Source: Cydia pomonella (Eukaryota; Arthropoda; Insecta; Lepidoptera; Tortricidae). Taken from it: 64,000 bases of DNA. The notes below the pieces were generated by a model. The model did no database searches and was not told where the DNA came from. It was given only the letters and a program-made list of their open reading frames with translations. The position numbers were made by a program, and so were the translations under genes. Location of the stretch: NCBI RefSeq assembly GCF_033807575.1, contig NC_084703.1:11036001-11100000 (forward strand), in the 5' to 3' direction. Positions 55,332-64,000 of the stretch are shown in pieces (within the stretch, counting starts at the first letter, position 1; each line of letters opens with the position of its first letter).

Positions 55332-58300
55332 GTATATCTTTAAGATCCTGTAATTGGATCTGCATTGCTATTTATAGTACCTACGCCCATATTTACACAT
55401 ACCATGCCCCGCCCTCTTCTCAGGGTGCGTTCAAAAACCGCATATTACGGCCAGCATAAAGATAAATTGTTCTGTTAGAATATAACTAATTTCTAAGCCC
55501 GCACTCTGTTCTATTTAGTATTTAGTATTACTCTATCTATTTTAATGAACTTCAATATGTGGTAGTCTATAAACTACTATTGAAAAGTTAAATGATTTGA
55601 TTATAGCTCTTGGCATGCCAACGGCGTAGAAATAATTTTATTATAATTCCAATACCGGGTAGAGCTCGTAACACGAGCAAATAATTAAAGCATATATCAA
55701 TGGTACTTTTCAAACGATATATCTTTTGCTAATAATTTTTAAACGTTATTTATTTATTAGTCTTCCTATTTTTCATAGAAAACAGGTAATTATTAGTATT
55801 ATTACTTATCTTCAATGTACACTAACATCATTGCATTGTAATTGACGTTGCTTGTCTGCCGTGCCTTATATAAATATAACAATATAAAATCTAAGAATAA
55901 AACTTAAACTGTACTAGTAATAATCAAAAGACAAGTTATTTAAAGTCGCTGAACAAATGTTGGTCAGTTTGAGAAGTACACCATACAGTTTAATTTACTG
56001 CTTCCATTACACTGCCCCTGCCCACCCGGTATTGTACAAGATGTAATAAAAATAGTGGGGACCCCTTTAATTTAAAGGCATATTCAGTATAGTGTTATGA
56101 TTAGGAAGAAGAAGATTTTAGGCTTGTTTATTTTCGTTATCGTACACAAAAACAAAAAATATTGCGAAGAAAAAATGTTCCACGTTTTCCTAATCAGAAA
56201 ACGAATGTGTCGCGCTTTTCATAATTATATTATACGTCGTTTACATGCCAAAACGACCAAGCCCACGACGAAACCAAAATGATCATAATAGCGCATTCTC
56301 GATTACCTTTGGCTCGAGATTTAGTAAAATTCAGTCAGATACGAGTAGATACGCGTGCTGCTGTGGCTAGGTAACATAGCAAATTAGCAGGTGCCATTGA
56401 CTCCGAGTAGGTGGCGTATGACTATCAAGGTTTATTTAACAAAATTATTAACCAAGTTTAGAATAGGTGGATGCTGGGTATTATTCAAATCTACTTTACT
56501 TTGGCATCATGCTATTTTTAGTCTTTTTAATACTTATTATGTATGACTTAATGGAAGTTTTGGACTTAAAAAGGTAAATTCCATCTAAAACGTAATTACG
56601 AGAGACTCTGGAACCAGTGACATAATCATAATCGTTATGGTTTTTTTAATATGTTTTTCCTTTTAATAATGATTGTTTATTTACAAAAAACATGACTCAA
56701 TTAATACTGATTACAATTGTATTAGTGTGCGTTAAGTTTATTTATTTATGCACGGTTGTCATTATTATCGCTTACAGGGAACACTTCAGACTAATTACGA
56801 GTGTGATATGATCTTTTATTAGGCGAACTCCGGGAGACTTGCCTAGGTGAAATTCGCAATAGTAAATGAATACAGCTCTGGTATAGTCACCTGCAATAAT
56901 GTGGCCATCATGTAGTAGTAAATTTTTCCCATTAACCCAGGAATATATTTTTTCACGATTTTCATTTCGGTCCCGTGGGAAACCTAGTATTAGTCACTCA
57001 GAAGAATTTTGCTACGTTTCCCGGACTTCCCTTTACTTACATTAGTTCTCAGATCACATCTATGCTAGTTCGTTTGAGGCGAGCACTTGGTAGGTGATAG
57101 GAACTGAGCTCCAGACGTCGTTATGTTTACGTGCGGAGAAACGGGCGATGACAGAGTTCAGTCTCAAGGAAGTTGCGCGTGTTTATTTAACTTATGCGGT
57201 CGCTGGCTGATAACTAACAGGCACTTTTCAATAGTTCCCGGTAACTATATAGCACATAAAAAAAATCGCCTCATTAAATGTGCCTACTTTGCTCTCCACT
57301 GGGTTATTGTGCTCCAACAGTTTTGATATATAATAACAATAACTATATCATAAACTCATTTAAGTGTTCCATCAGAGATATACAAGCCGATATTTAATAA
57401 CATACTTACCTACCACAATACATATACTAATTTTAAAACTTAATTACGTTAGGTACATTTTACTGTTTTGAGTTTAGGGCAGCTATTCATTTATATAGTT
57501 TTCCATTTAAGTTATGTTGTCATTTTATCTACCGTATCTAGGAGTTCTGTGGTTCACAAATCATTCAGAAATACATAAATAACTGAAAATTAATACACTA
57601 AACGAAAATGCATGTCGCTAAAGCCAAAGAAATATATAACTCCGTATAAGATAAATAAAGTCTCAGAATAAGAAAAATACGTTCTTCGAGAAATCAAGAA
57701 CAATATATGCTCGGATAGATGACGACATACCTTTGGCCTATACTCGAGTAGATGGCGATACCGTTTGATATTTAACACATATTAGTGAAAGAACATGGGT
57801 ATAGCCATGTGTTATTCTAAGAGTTTTAGCCCTGTGTCGAAAGATGGCAGTAAATTTAGTTGACTACAAAATTTACTTTGACAATACGCCTCTTACTCAA
57901 TTCGCTTTGCTAAAGCATATCACATATAGACGAACGAATAGACTATGAAGACTTTATAGAAACTGACAGCAAAATTAAAAGACAAGTGTTGATATAAATG
58001 CTTTAAAAAAAACTTTTCTCCACAAGGTATCGCTAAAACTTTGTATTTAAAGGAATAGAAGCTTTCACTGGAAAAGTCGCTCCTCGTGATATCAAGATTT
58101 GAACCACCCTGATTATAGTATGACTGATTAACTAACTGACAGACATAACACTATATAATAACTCACAGTCGAGAAATAAACGTTTTGTTTAAAACACTAG
58201 TATTTTGCACATTGCTTGAGTACGGTGAGAGTTGTTATCTCCATACAATTTAAAACGCAAAATATGTATTAAAATAACAGTTGTCACCGTACACAAGCTA

Positions 58301-58511
58301 TGTGAAAAATAGGTATACAGTAGGGGCCAAACAGGCAGTAGTAATGCAGGCTTGTGCTTTTAAGGCTCCTTTTGTGACTAATAACAGTAATAACCAGAAA
58401 ATAGACAAGCCGTTAAGAATCGAGTTCTATAGACACCCCGCAAGTAGGTAATGCAAAGATAAGCAGTCACCGACAACCTAAATGGGTCACTCAATGTCTC
58501 GCTACTTTTAG
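55332..58511. other. Pxn intron 3 remainder, nothing recognised
   Basis: AT-rich, about 3.2 kb. Small ORFs at 56097-56282 and 57123-57326 have no domain and are basic or low-complexity. No repeat family that I can tie to others except a CCTAATCAGAAAACG block near 56190 like 45520. Confidence 0.5.
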
Positions 58512-58744
58512 ATATCTGCACAACAACCGCCTGGAGCACGTTCCCTTCGGCTCGTTTACTGGCATGCCGAAGCTGCGCAAATTACGACTGGACAGCAACG
58601 CGCTGGTCTGCGACTGCAGCGTGCTGTGGCTGGTGCGTATGCTGCGCGCGCACGCCGCCATGAACGTGGCCGCAACCTGCTACGGCCCGCCTCACCGTCT
58701 CGGCACCTCGCTCGCGAGCCTCAGGGAATATGACATGCATTGCA
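58512..58744 (+). CDS. Pxn: Pxn exon 4: final LRR and LRRCT
   Basis: The acceptor is TTTTAG to 58511 and the donor GTGAGT at 58745. It encodes the rest of the LRR array (YLHNNRLEHVPFGSF, then LRKLRLDSNAL) and the LRRCT cap with cysteines in CDCSVLWL, TCYGPP and MHC. The exon starts in phase 2 and ends in phase 1, marking the switch from LRR exons to Ig exons. Confidence 0.94.
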
Positions 58745-59145
58745 GTGAGTAATTTAGGATAAATAAGAGGATGGACTGCATAAGAAACTAAATCGGCCGT
58801 GCATGATCAAAACTTGCAAGGCAACCAAGTGATCGATATAGAAGACCATAAATATAGCCAAAATAATAATAAATAAATGATAATAAAATAAATTTTATTG
58901 GCATTAAGGGAAATACATTTTAGTGTGGAAGTCCCTGACTTCTGAGCTAGGTAAAAACCTGTGTTACAGAAGTCAGTGTCCTCTCCCAAACATAATAGTA
59001 ACTATTAAGACTTATTAAACTACATTTACCATTTTCATTTTAGACTTAAAGTAGATAATTAAGGCTTGTTTTAATACTAGAAAACAAGTGCAATTCTAAT
59101 AAAAATACAGTGCAATTTATTTTACATATATATTTTTTTACGTAG

Positions 59146-59152
59146 ATGTGTG

Positions 59153-59185
<33 letters not shown>

Positions 59186-59186
59186 G
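59146..59186. repeat. (GT)n microsatellite
   Basis: A dinucleotide run with single interruptions, inside the LINE 3' tail. Confidence 0.9.
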
Positions 59187-59486
59187 AGTAAGTCAGGGTA
59201 AGATGCTTTCAGTTTGTACATAGTCTAGTGACCAGAGATGTGAAAAATAGTTTATAAAAAGTATTTAAATACAAAATACAAATACTTCCTTGATATACTA
59301 TTTCAAATGCAAAATACAAAATAGTTTTCAAATTTGTGTTTAAAATACTAAATACAAAATAGGTATTTTCAAAATGCTTTTTTAAAATACAAATACTTTG
59401 CGATAAAAGGTACTCTTAAATAGTGAATACCTAGTCTGAATTTTTTTTTATTTAATCGTATGGCATGTTATACAGATACAGAGAAA

Positions 59487-59810
59487 TCATAAGTCGACCT
59501 CCAAAGAATTAATCCACTTGATAGCTTCGTCGTTCAGTTTGATCAGGTCTTCCGGGGGGCCTCCAGTATATCGAGTAGATGGACACTCTTGGAAAATATG
59601 TCGGATACTCTGCTCCTCGGCACCACAGTGACAGGCGGGAGACTCCACCCACCCGCAACGATATTTATATAGGGCACAGCGACCGTGGCCGGTCCGCAAT
59701 CTATTAAGGTTACACCATGTCCGCCTCGGCAGCTCGAACCCGTCTATTTTCTTACCCGGAATAATCCCCGATCCAAACCTTCCATCCATTGCAGTACTCC
59801 AAAGTTGCAT
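59487..59810 (-). pseudogene. LINE ORF2 C-terminal fragment (CCHC-like)
   Basis: A 107-codon open frame reads FELPRRTWCNLNRLRTGHGR, then ACHCGAEEQSIRHIFQECP: a cysteine/histidine cluster seen at the C-terminus of many insect non-LTR proteins. It has no RT part and is surrounded by hAT sequence, so it is a passenger within the hAT element. Confidence 0.7.
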
Positions 59811-60218
59811 CCACTCCCGGTTGTCTGAATTAAAAAGTTAGTATTGCTCGGAATTTACAAGTTGGAAAGGCTTTCTTTATTCTTTAAAAATAGTGTGTAT
59901 ATCAGTCCTCTAGAGTGCAAATTTTGTGTCTCCTCATGTTTACCAGTTTAATGGAGTTTTAAGTGATGGTTTTTAACGGTCAATTATTAAAAGCATTAAT
60001 TTAGATTTGTAATGTTTTACAGCTATTATATCTCTCGTTGGTTGGTGAAAACGTCTCGTTTATGTTTCACCAGGGCAGAAAAGTTTGTTTACCTCTCGTG
60101 CCTTGAAACCCTTGCAACGCTTAAGATTCCACATTTTTAATCTCTCGCTACGCTTGTGGTCATTTGCGGCGTTACTAAACAGATTCACCAGTTCCATGTT
60201 AAAATAATAAATAAATAA

Positions 60219-60660
60219 ATTGACTAAGTCCCACAGTAATAAAGCTCATTACGGCTTGTGTTGTGGGTACTAGACAATGATATATATAAATATTTATAAA
60301 TACTTAAATACATATACATAAGGTCGATATTTAAACGATAGATACAATAACAGCTTCGACAGGAAAACATAACTAAATATGTAATAAATAATAGTATTAA
60401 GCAAACGCGGAACGGTCCGCGCGATCTCGCCAACGATTACATAAACCCTAGAGGTTTTCAATAGTGTCTTATTGTGTTAAACCCTGTTTCAAAAAATTCA
60501 TAGTGAATAAATAAACTAAAAAAAAAAACAGAAAACACCCATGACTCAGGAACAAATATCTGTGTTCATCGCACAAATAAATGCCCTTCCCAGGATTTGA
60601 ACCTGGGACCATCGGCTTCATAGGCAGGGTCACTACCCACTAGGCCAGACCGGTCGCCAT
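60219..60660 (-). mobile_element. SINE family A, copy 4, with internal insertion
   Basis: The head is at the high end (B-box-like GGTTCAAATCCTGG on the - strand near 60600). The body runs to about 60525, then about 220 bp of unrelated AT-rich sequence, then the family tail to about 60219. It is nested in the hAT element. Confidence 0.7.
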
Positions 60661-61357
60661 AAAAGAATGAGAGAGTTGCAAGGATTGTAACGTCAGAAGA
60701 GATTGTAACTCCTACTTTACCTAATAAAAAGTATTTTGTATTTTGAAAATAGAAAATAGGTCCCAAAAACTATTTGAAATAAAATACAAAATAGTTTTTT
60801 TTAAAAGGTATTTAAATACAAAATACAAAATAGGTATTTTGCATTTTGTATTTGCATTTTAAATACAAGTATTTCAAATAAGTCACATCTCTGCTAGTGA
60901 CAGCAACCAGGACTTAAGTTTTTCCTTACACTCATGTTTATTTAGGGGATAAATGTTTAGGGTTTTGTTAATCTTATTATATAAAAAGATGCCCATAAAT
61001 CTTTGTTGCCGTCTGGCCGTAGCCGTAGCTAGTCTACATTTATATGGTGCACATACATTAGTCAAAGATCGTTTGCTTGTAATTTTATATTCATCGTAAG
61101 GGGTAAGCTTATGCTGCTTTAGCACTAACAGAAGTATATATAGTTGTCTAATAGAGAGCAATTGACATTGTTTATATAATAGACTCGTTGGATATCTATA
61201 TGATCTACATGTCAAACTTCTACAAGGATCTCTGAGGTCTTTATAATTTTAACATGTGGGTTTTACAAGCGCCACCCCATACAACATTGCAATAACCAAT
61301 CACTGGCTGAACCAGAGCAACATACACTGAAAAATGTAGGTGTGACAAGACAGGGTC

Positions 61358-61495
61358 CATAGCCATCGTGCCAATCGTCTCCGTAGGGAATGAAATGGAA
61401 CTGCCACTGACGCACTAATATGGCAGAGTGATAGAGAGACTCAAAGCGTTTCGTTATCGTAGCGCATGCGATTGTCACCTTGGCTCGGCACCCAG
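61358..61495 (-). repeat. Family E MITE relative
   Basis: GCCAATCGTCTCCGTAGG, GAACTGCCACTGACGCA and AAAGCGTTTCGTTATCG match the foldback at 41272-41452 and the relative at 42450. It ends about 35 bases upstream of Pxn exon 5. Confidence 0.55.
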
Positions 61496-61529
61496 TTTAC
61501 CTAAACTAAACACCCGTTTCTATTTTTAG

Positions 61530-61829
61530 AGCAACCCGAAATACACGAAGGGCCCGAAGACGTAGTGGTGGAATTTGGCAAGGATGCTATATTTACTTGT
61601 ACCGCCGCCGGGGACCCAAGGCCCGAAATAGTTTGGTTTCGCGACTCCATGGCCCTTCCTCTAGACGCGACCCGATATGAAGTGCAGTCCAACGGCAGCC
61701 TTATGATACATAACGTGGATGAGACGGACGTCGGAATCTTCGAGTGCATGGCTAAAAATCCCTCTGGAGAAGCGCGTTCAAGACCCGCGAGGATGATGAT
61801 GATGATACATGACGAGCCTAAAGAGAATG
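61530..61829 (+). CDS. Pxn: Pxn exon 5: Ig domain 1
   Basis: The acceptor is TTTTAG to 61529 and the donor GTAAAA at 61830 (weaker than the others). It is a phase 1-1 exon encoding an I-set Ig domain: FTCTAAGDPRPEIVWF with the conserved tryptophan, and DETDVGIFECMAKNPSG with the second cysteine. A methionine run (ARMMMMIHDEP) from a GATGATG repeat lies in the linker at the exon end, an unusual feature. Confidence 0.94.
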
Positions 61830-62082
61830 GTAAAACATAAATATTTCCATTATATGATTATCTGTTTGAAATTGTCTTCCATCTTATATTGTCTCCATAT
61901 TAAGGTACTTGTGTAAGTCCTTACACTTTTATGGATATGTTTTGTAAATATTGAACAAGAATCGTAAATATTCAATATTGATATTGATACCTGAGCACCG
62001 AGTTCACTGTTTTTTATAAAGATTTTACATGATTCTTGGTATCTGGTAGAAAAGTAGCATAACGAAATTTTCCAACCACAGA

Positions 62083-62200
62083 ATGGATGCTCCGAGAGAA
62101 CACGCTCGACGCTGACGCCGACCACCATACGTTGGTTTTATTAACCATGCCGGTCGGCGTCAGAATCAAGCGTGCACCATCGGAGCGTACGTTTCGTGGC
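62083..62200. mobile_element. Foldback MITE in intron 5
   Basis: GATGCTCCGAGAG...GCTGACGCCGACC (62087-62123) pairs with GGTCGGCGTCAG...CATCGGAGCG (62151-62187). It is non-coding; the 92-codon antisense ORF at 61850-62128 is a shadow. Confidence 0.65.
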
Positions 62201-62275
62201 CGAGGCTTTAAAAAGAATAAAATAAAACGATTAAAGTTGTAGGTGTATATTCTAGTACAACGTATGCCTTTTCAG

Positions 62276-62548
62276 AGATTCCCGTTTTCAAGATCAGGCC
62301 TAAAAGTCAAGTGGTCAAAAAAAGAAACGTTCGAGTTAGGTTCGATTGCGTAGCTAAAGGAAATCCACCGCCTCATATCGCCTGGTACTTCAAAGGCACT
62401 AGGCTTTTACTTGACCCTCGAACGGATTTAAAGCTGAACGGCTCGATTTTCATCGATGACGTGCAATACGTCGACGCTGGAGAATACACATGTGTAGCGG
62501 AAAATATACTTGGCAAAGTGAATGCATCAGCTGAACTTCAAGTATTAG
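62276..62548 (+). CDS. Pxn: Pxn exon 6: Ig domain 2
   Basis: The acceptor is TTTCAG to 62275 and the donor GTAACT at 62549. It is a phase 1-1 exon of 273 nt with one Ig domain: VRFDCVAKGNPPPHIAWYFK and YVDAGEYTCVAENILG. Length and cysteine-to-tryptophan spacing are typical of I-set repeats in peroxidasin. Confidence 0.95.
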
Positions 62549-62637
62549 GTAACTGCTCTATTGCTTTTTATGTCTCCTTATATATCTGTATACTATAAAT
62601 GTGACGTCTGTTTAGCAAATATTTATTTTTGTTGCAG

Positions 62638-64000
62638 TTTCCCCTTCATTTAGAAATGTACCAAAAGACATAACAGCTTCTGAAGGTGATAAGGTTGAAT
62701 TCACTTGTTCGGCTCGAGGATCACCAAAACCTGTCATAAGCTGGTTCATGAACACCATGACACTACCAACAAGCGATAACTACGTCTTCACGAATGAAAA
62801 TGAAAAGTTTACCATTCTCGAAGTGACAAAGGACGACGCCGGGATTTATCATTGCAGAGCGGAAAATTCCGAGGGCATTACAGAGATTTCCGCAGTTCTA
62901 AATGTAGAAGAGTTTAAAGTTATACCGCCTCGCATAGTTCTTAAACCGGTCGACACTGATGCTTACAAAGGAACATCAGTTCAGTTACCGTGTGATGTTG
63001 AAAGTGACCCTCCTGCCTCCGTGGAATGGACCAAAGACGGGTCGTCAATTTTGTTGGAGGACCGAATTTCGATAACTTTGATCGGGAGTTTAATTATAAA
63101 TAATTTAACCCTAAGTGACACCGGCCGGTATGAATGCTTGGCATCTAATGAAAACGGTAAGGATACAGCATCTCTGTTTTTATCCGTAAAAGATCACACA
63201 CTTCCAGGAGAGCAATATGTAAACATAGCATTGACTGAAGCCACCAGAGACATAGATCAAGCTATCGCTAGAACAGTTAAAGAAATATTTCAGAACACCT
63301 CGGCAAAAAAAGATGTCCACGAACTTTTTAGGATAGCTCACTTCCCAAACGCACCCGCACGAGAACTAGCTCGTGCAGCTGAAATTTATGAACGTACTTT
63401 AGACAAAGTAAGAGATTTTATCCAAGATGGCTTAAACGTAACTTCGGTAGAACCATTTAATTATAATAATGTTCTTGGTCAGCAAAATTTGGACTTAATT
63501 GCACGGCTATCAGGCTGCACGGCACACCGGGAAAGTAAAGATTGTTCAGATATGTGCTTTCACAACAAATACCGCAGTATCGACGGCAGTTGCAATAATT
63601 TTGTCCATCCTATGTGGGGTTCATCTTTGACAGGTTTTCGACGAATACTTTTTCCTATATATGAGAATGGTTTCAGTCAACCAGTGGGTTGGAATAAAGG
63701 GGTGAAATATAACGGATTTGAACTACCAAGTGCTAGATCTGTATCTACCTCTATTATAACTACAACAGAGATATCTCAGGACATTGAGATTTCCCATATG
63801 GCTATGCAATGGGGCCAGTGGCTGGACCACGACTTGGATCACGCGCTACCGTCTGTAAGTTCACAAACATGGGACGGTGTAGACTGCAAAAAAACATGTG
63901 ATTATGCAGCACCATGTTTTCCCATTGATGTTCCAAATAATGATCCTCGTATCACTAATCGCCGGTGCATTGACTTTATTAGAACTAGTTCGGTATGTGG
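62638..64000 (+). CDS. Pxn: Pxn exon 7: Ig domains 3 and 4, start of haem peroxidase
   Basis: The acceptor is TTGCAG to 62637; the exon stays open to the window edge (454 codons), so it is partial at the 3' side. Ig3: VEFTCSARGSPKPVISW and GIYHCRAEN. Ig4: VQLPCDVESDPPASVEW and GRYECLASNENG. The peroxidase region then begins (HELFRIAHFPNA; GCTAHRESKDCSD; YRSIDGSCNN). The motif QWGQWLDHDLDH at about residues 809-820 contains the haem-linked aspartate and the distal catalytic histidine, and the calcium-site DLD. The sequence CTGTAAGTTC near 63850 resembles a donor, but conserved peroxidase sequence (TWDGVDCKKTC, DPRITNRRC) continues through it in frame. Confidence 0.96.

Larger units (their letters stand above)
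59233..60893. mobile_element. hAT element, non-autonomous, 1.66 kb
   Basis: Ends CAGAGATGTG (59233) and CACATCTCTG (to 60893) are perfect 10-bp TIRs. The octamer CTAGTGAC flanks both sides exactly (59225-59232, 60894-60901), the 8-bp duplication expected for hAT. Subterminal regions on both sides are rich in AAATACAAAATAC repeats. There is no transposase; the interior contains a LINE fragment and a SINE. The insertion split a LINE coding end. Confidence 0.92.
58870..61335 (-). pseudogene. LINE fragment interrupted by a hAT element
   Basis: The - strand has an ORF2-type C-terminus at 60883-61335 (VQPVIGYCNVVWGG, then an in-frame stop near 61239, then SLTNVCAPYKCR and ARRQQRFMGIFLYNKINK). The coding end continues beyond the hAT insertion at 59225 downward and stops after about ten more codons; its 3' untranslated tail runs to about 58870 (inverted ATAAAATAAATTTTATTGGC). 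It is decayed and lacks RT motifs. Confidence 0.65.
195..64000 (+). other. Pxn: Peroxidasin gene span (3' end outside window)
   Basis: Seven exons on the + strand join in frame across canonical GT-AG introns: 195-355, 50128-50343, 54283-54354, 58512-58744, 61530-61829, 62276-62548 and 62638 onward. They encode about 872 residues: signal peptide, LRRNT, four and a half LRR units, LRRCT, four Ig domains and the N-terminal part of an animal haem peroxidase. That order is diagnostic of peroxidasin, a secreted matrix peroxidase which in animals oxidises bromide to hypobromous acid and thereby forms sulfilimine cross-links in collagen IV. Intron phases are 2,2,2 in the LRR part and 1,1,1 around the Ig exons. 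No internal stop is seen. The peroxidase domain and any C-terminal region continue past 64000. Assignment rests on domain order and on recognised similarity to the insect protein, not on a search. Confidence 0.95.

Noticed and set aside
56097..57326. Short ORFs in Pxn intron 3
   Set aside because: Lysine-rich or cysteine-containing low-complexity translations without a domain, splice context or repeat support.
63845..63860. Splice donor CTGTAAGTTC inside Pxn exon 7
   Set aside because: Conserved peroxidase sequence continues in frame directly through it.

Overview
The window looks like a lepidopteran (moth or butterfly) nuclear genome. It contains one host gene: the 5' two-thirds of a peroxidasin gene (Pxn) on the + strand, entering at its start codon (195) and leaving the window inside the peroxidase domain. 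Seven exons are visible (195-355, 50128-50343, 54283-54354, 58512-58744, 61530-61829, 62276-62548 and 62638 to beyond 64000). Joined in frame they give about 872 residues: signal peptide, LRRNT, leucine-rich repeats, LRRCT, four Ig domains and the start of a haem peroxidase with its catalytic motif. Moth origin is inferred from the tRNA-derived SINEs, the AT-rich introns packed with small foldback elements, a BEL/Pao element and the insect-like peroxidasin sequence. I cannot name the species.

Nearly everything else lies in the 49.8 kb first intron (356-50127). The most striking content is a pair of long elements in opposite orientation, at 3054-14054 and 28637-35894. They are the same transposon: ends of the type GG(C/G)CCTTATTCGA(C/G)ATG, CAG (CTG on the other strand) at every border, and unrelated flanks. 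Each carries an intact two-exon gene for an 85-residue protein that is a THAP zinc-finger domain and nothing else. No transposase is visible, so the element is probably non-autonomous. The CAG/CTG border fits the CWG target-duplication class that I recall for NuwaI elements of the PIF/Harbinger-related (PHIS) superfamily. The left copy is longer because it later took a 5'-truncated LINE (7178-10168, ORF fully open, 7-bp target duplication) and a 0.7-kb dispersed repeat (about 12516-13227). The right copy preserves both sites without the insertions.

Between the two copies lie a 250-bp tandem duplication, a nearly intact BEL/Pao retroelement on the - strand (about 15490-21140, broken in the integrase region), a tRNA-derived SINE, a CpG-rich island-like block (about 22990-23145) and several foldback MITEs. 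From 36 kb to 50 kb the intron holds MITEs (including one hAT, one pogo-like and one nested pair), copies of a dispersed repeat family (repeat D below), a dispersed set of small hairpins and LINE tails. Introns 2-5 hold a 285-bp tandem array inside a repeat D copy, more MITEs, and a three-layer nest in which a hAT element with a perfect 8-bp target duplication sits inside a LINE and itself contains another LINE fragment and a SINE.

The host gene supplies extracellular-matrix function; the transposons show no sign of joining it. The main biological interest is the THAP-only transposon and the consequence of having two 7.3-kb near-identical inverted copies in one transcribed intron.
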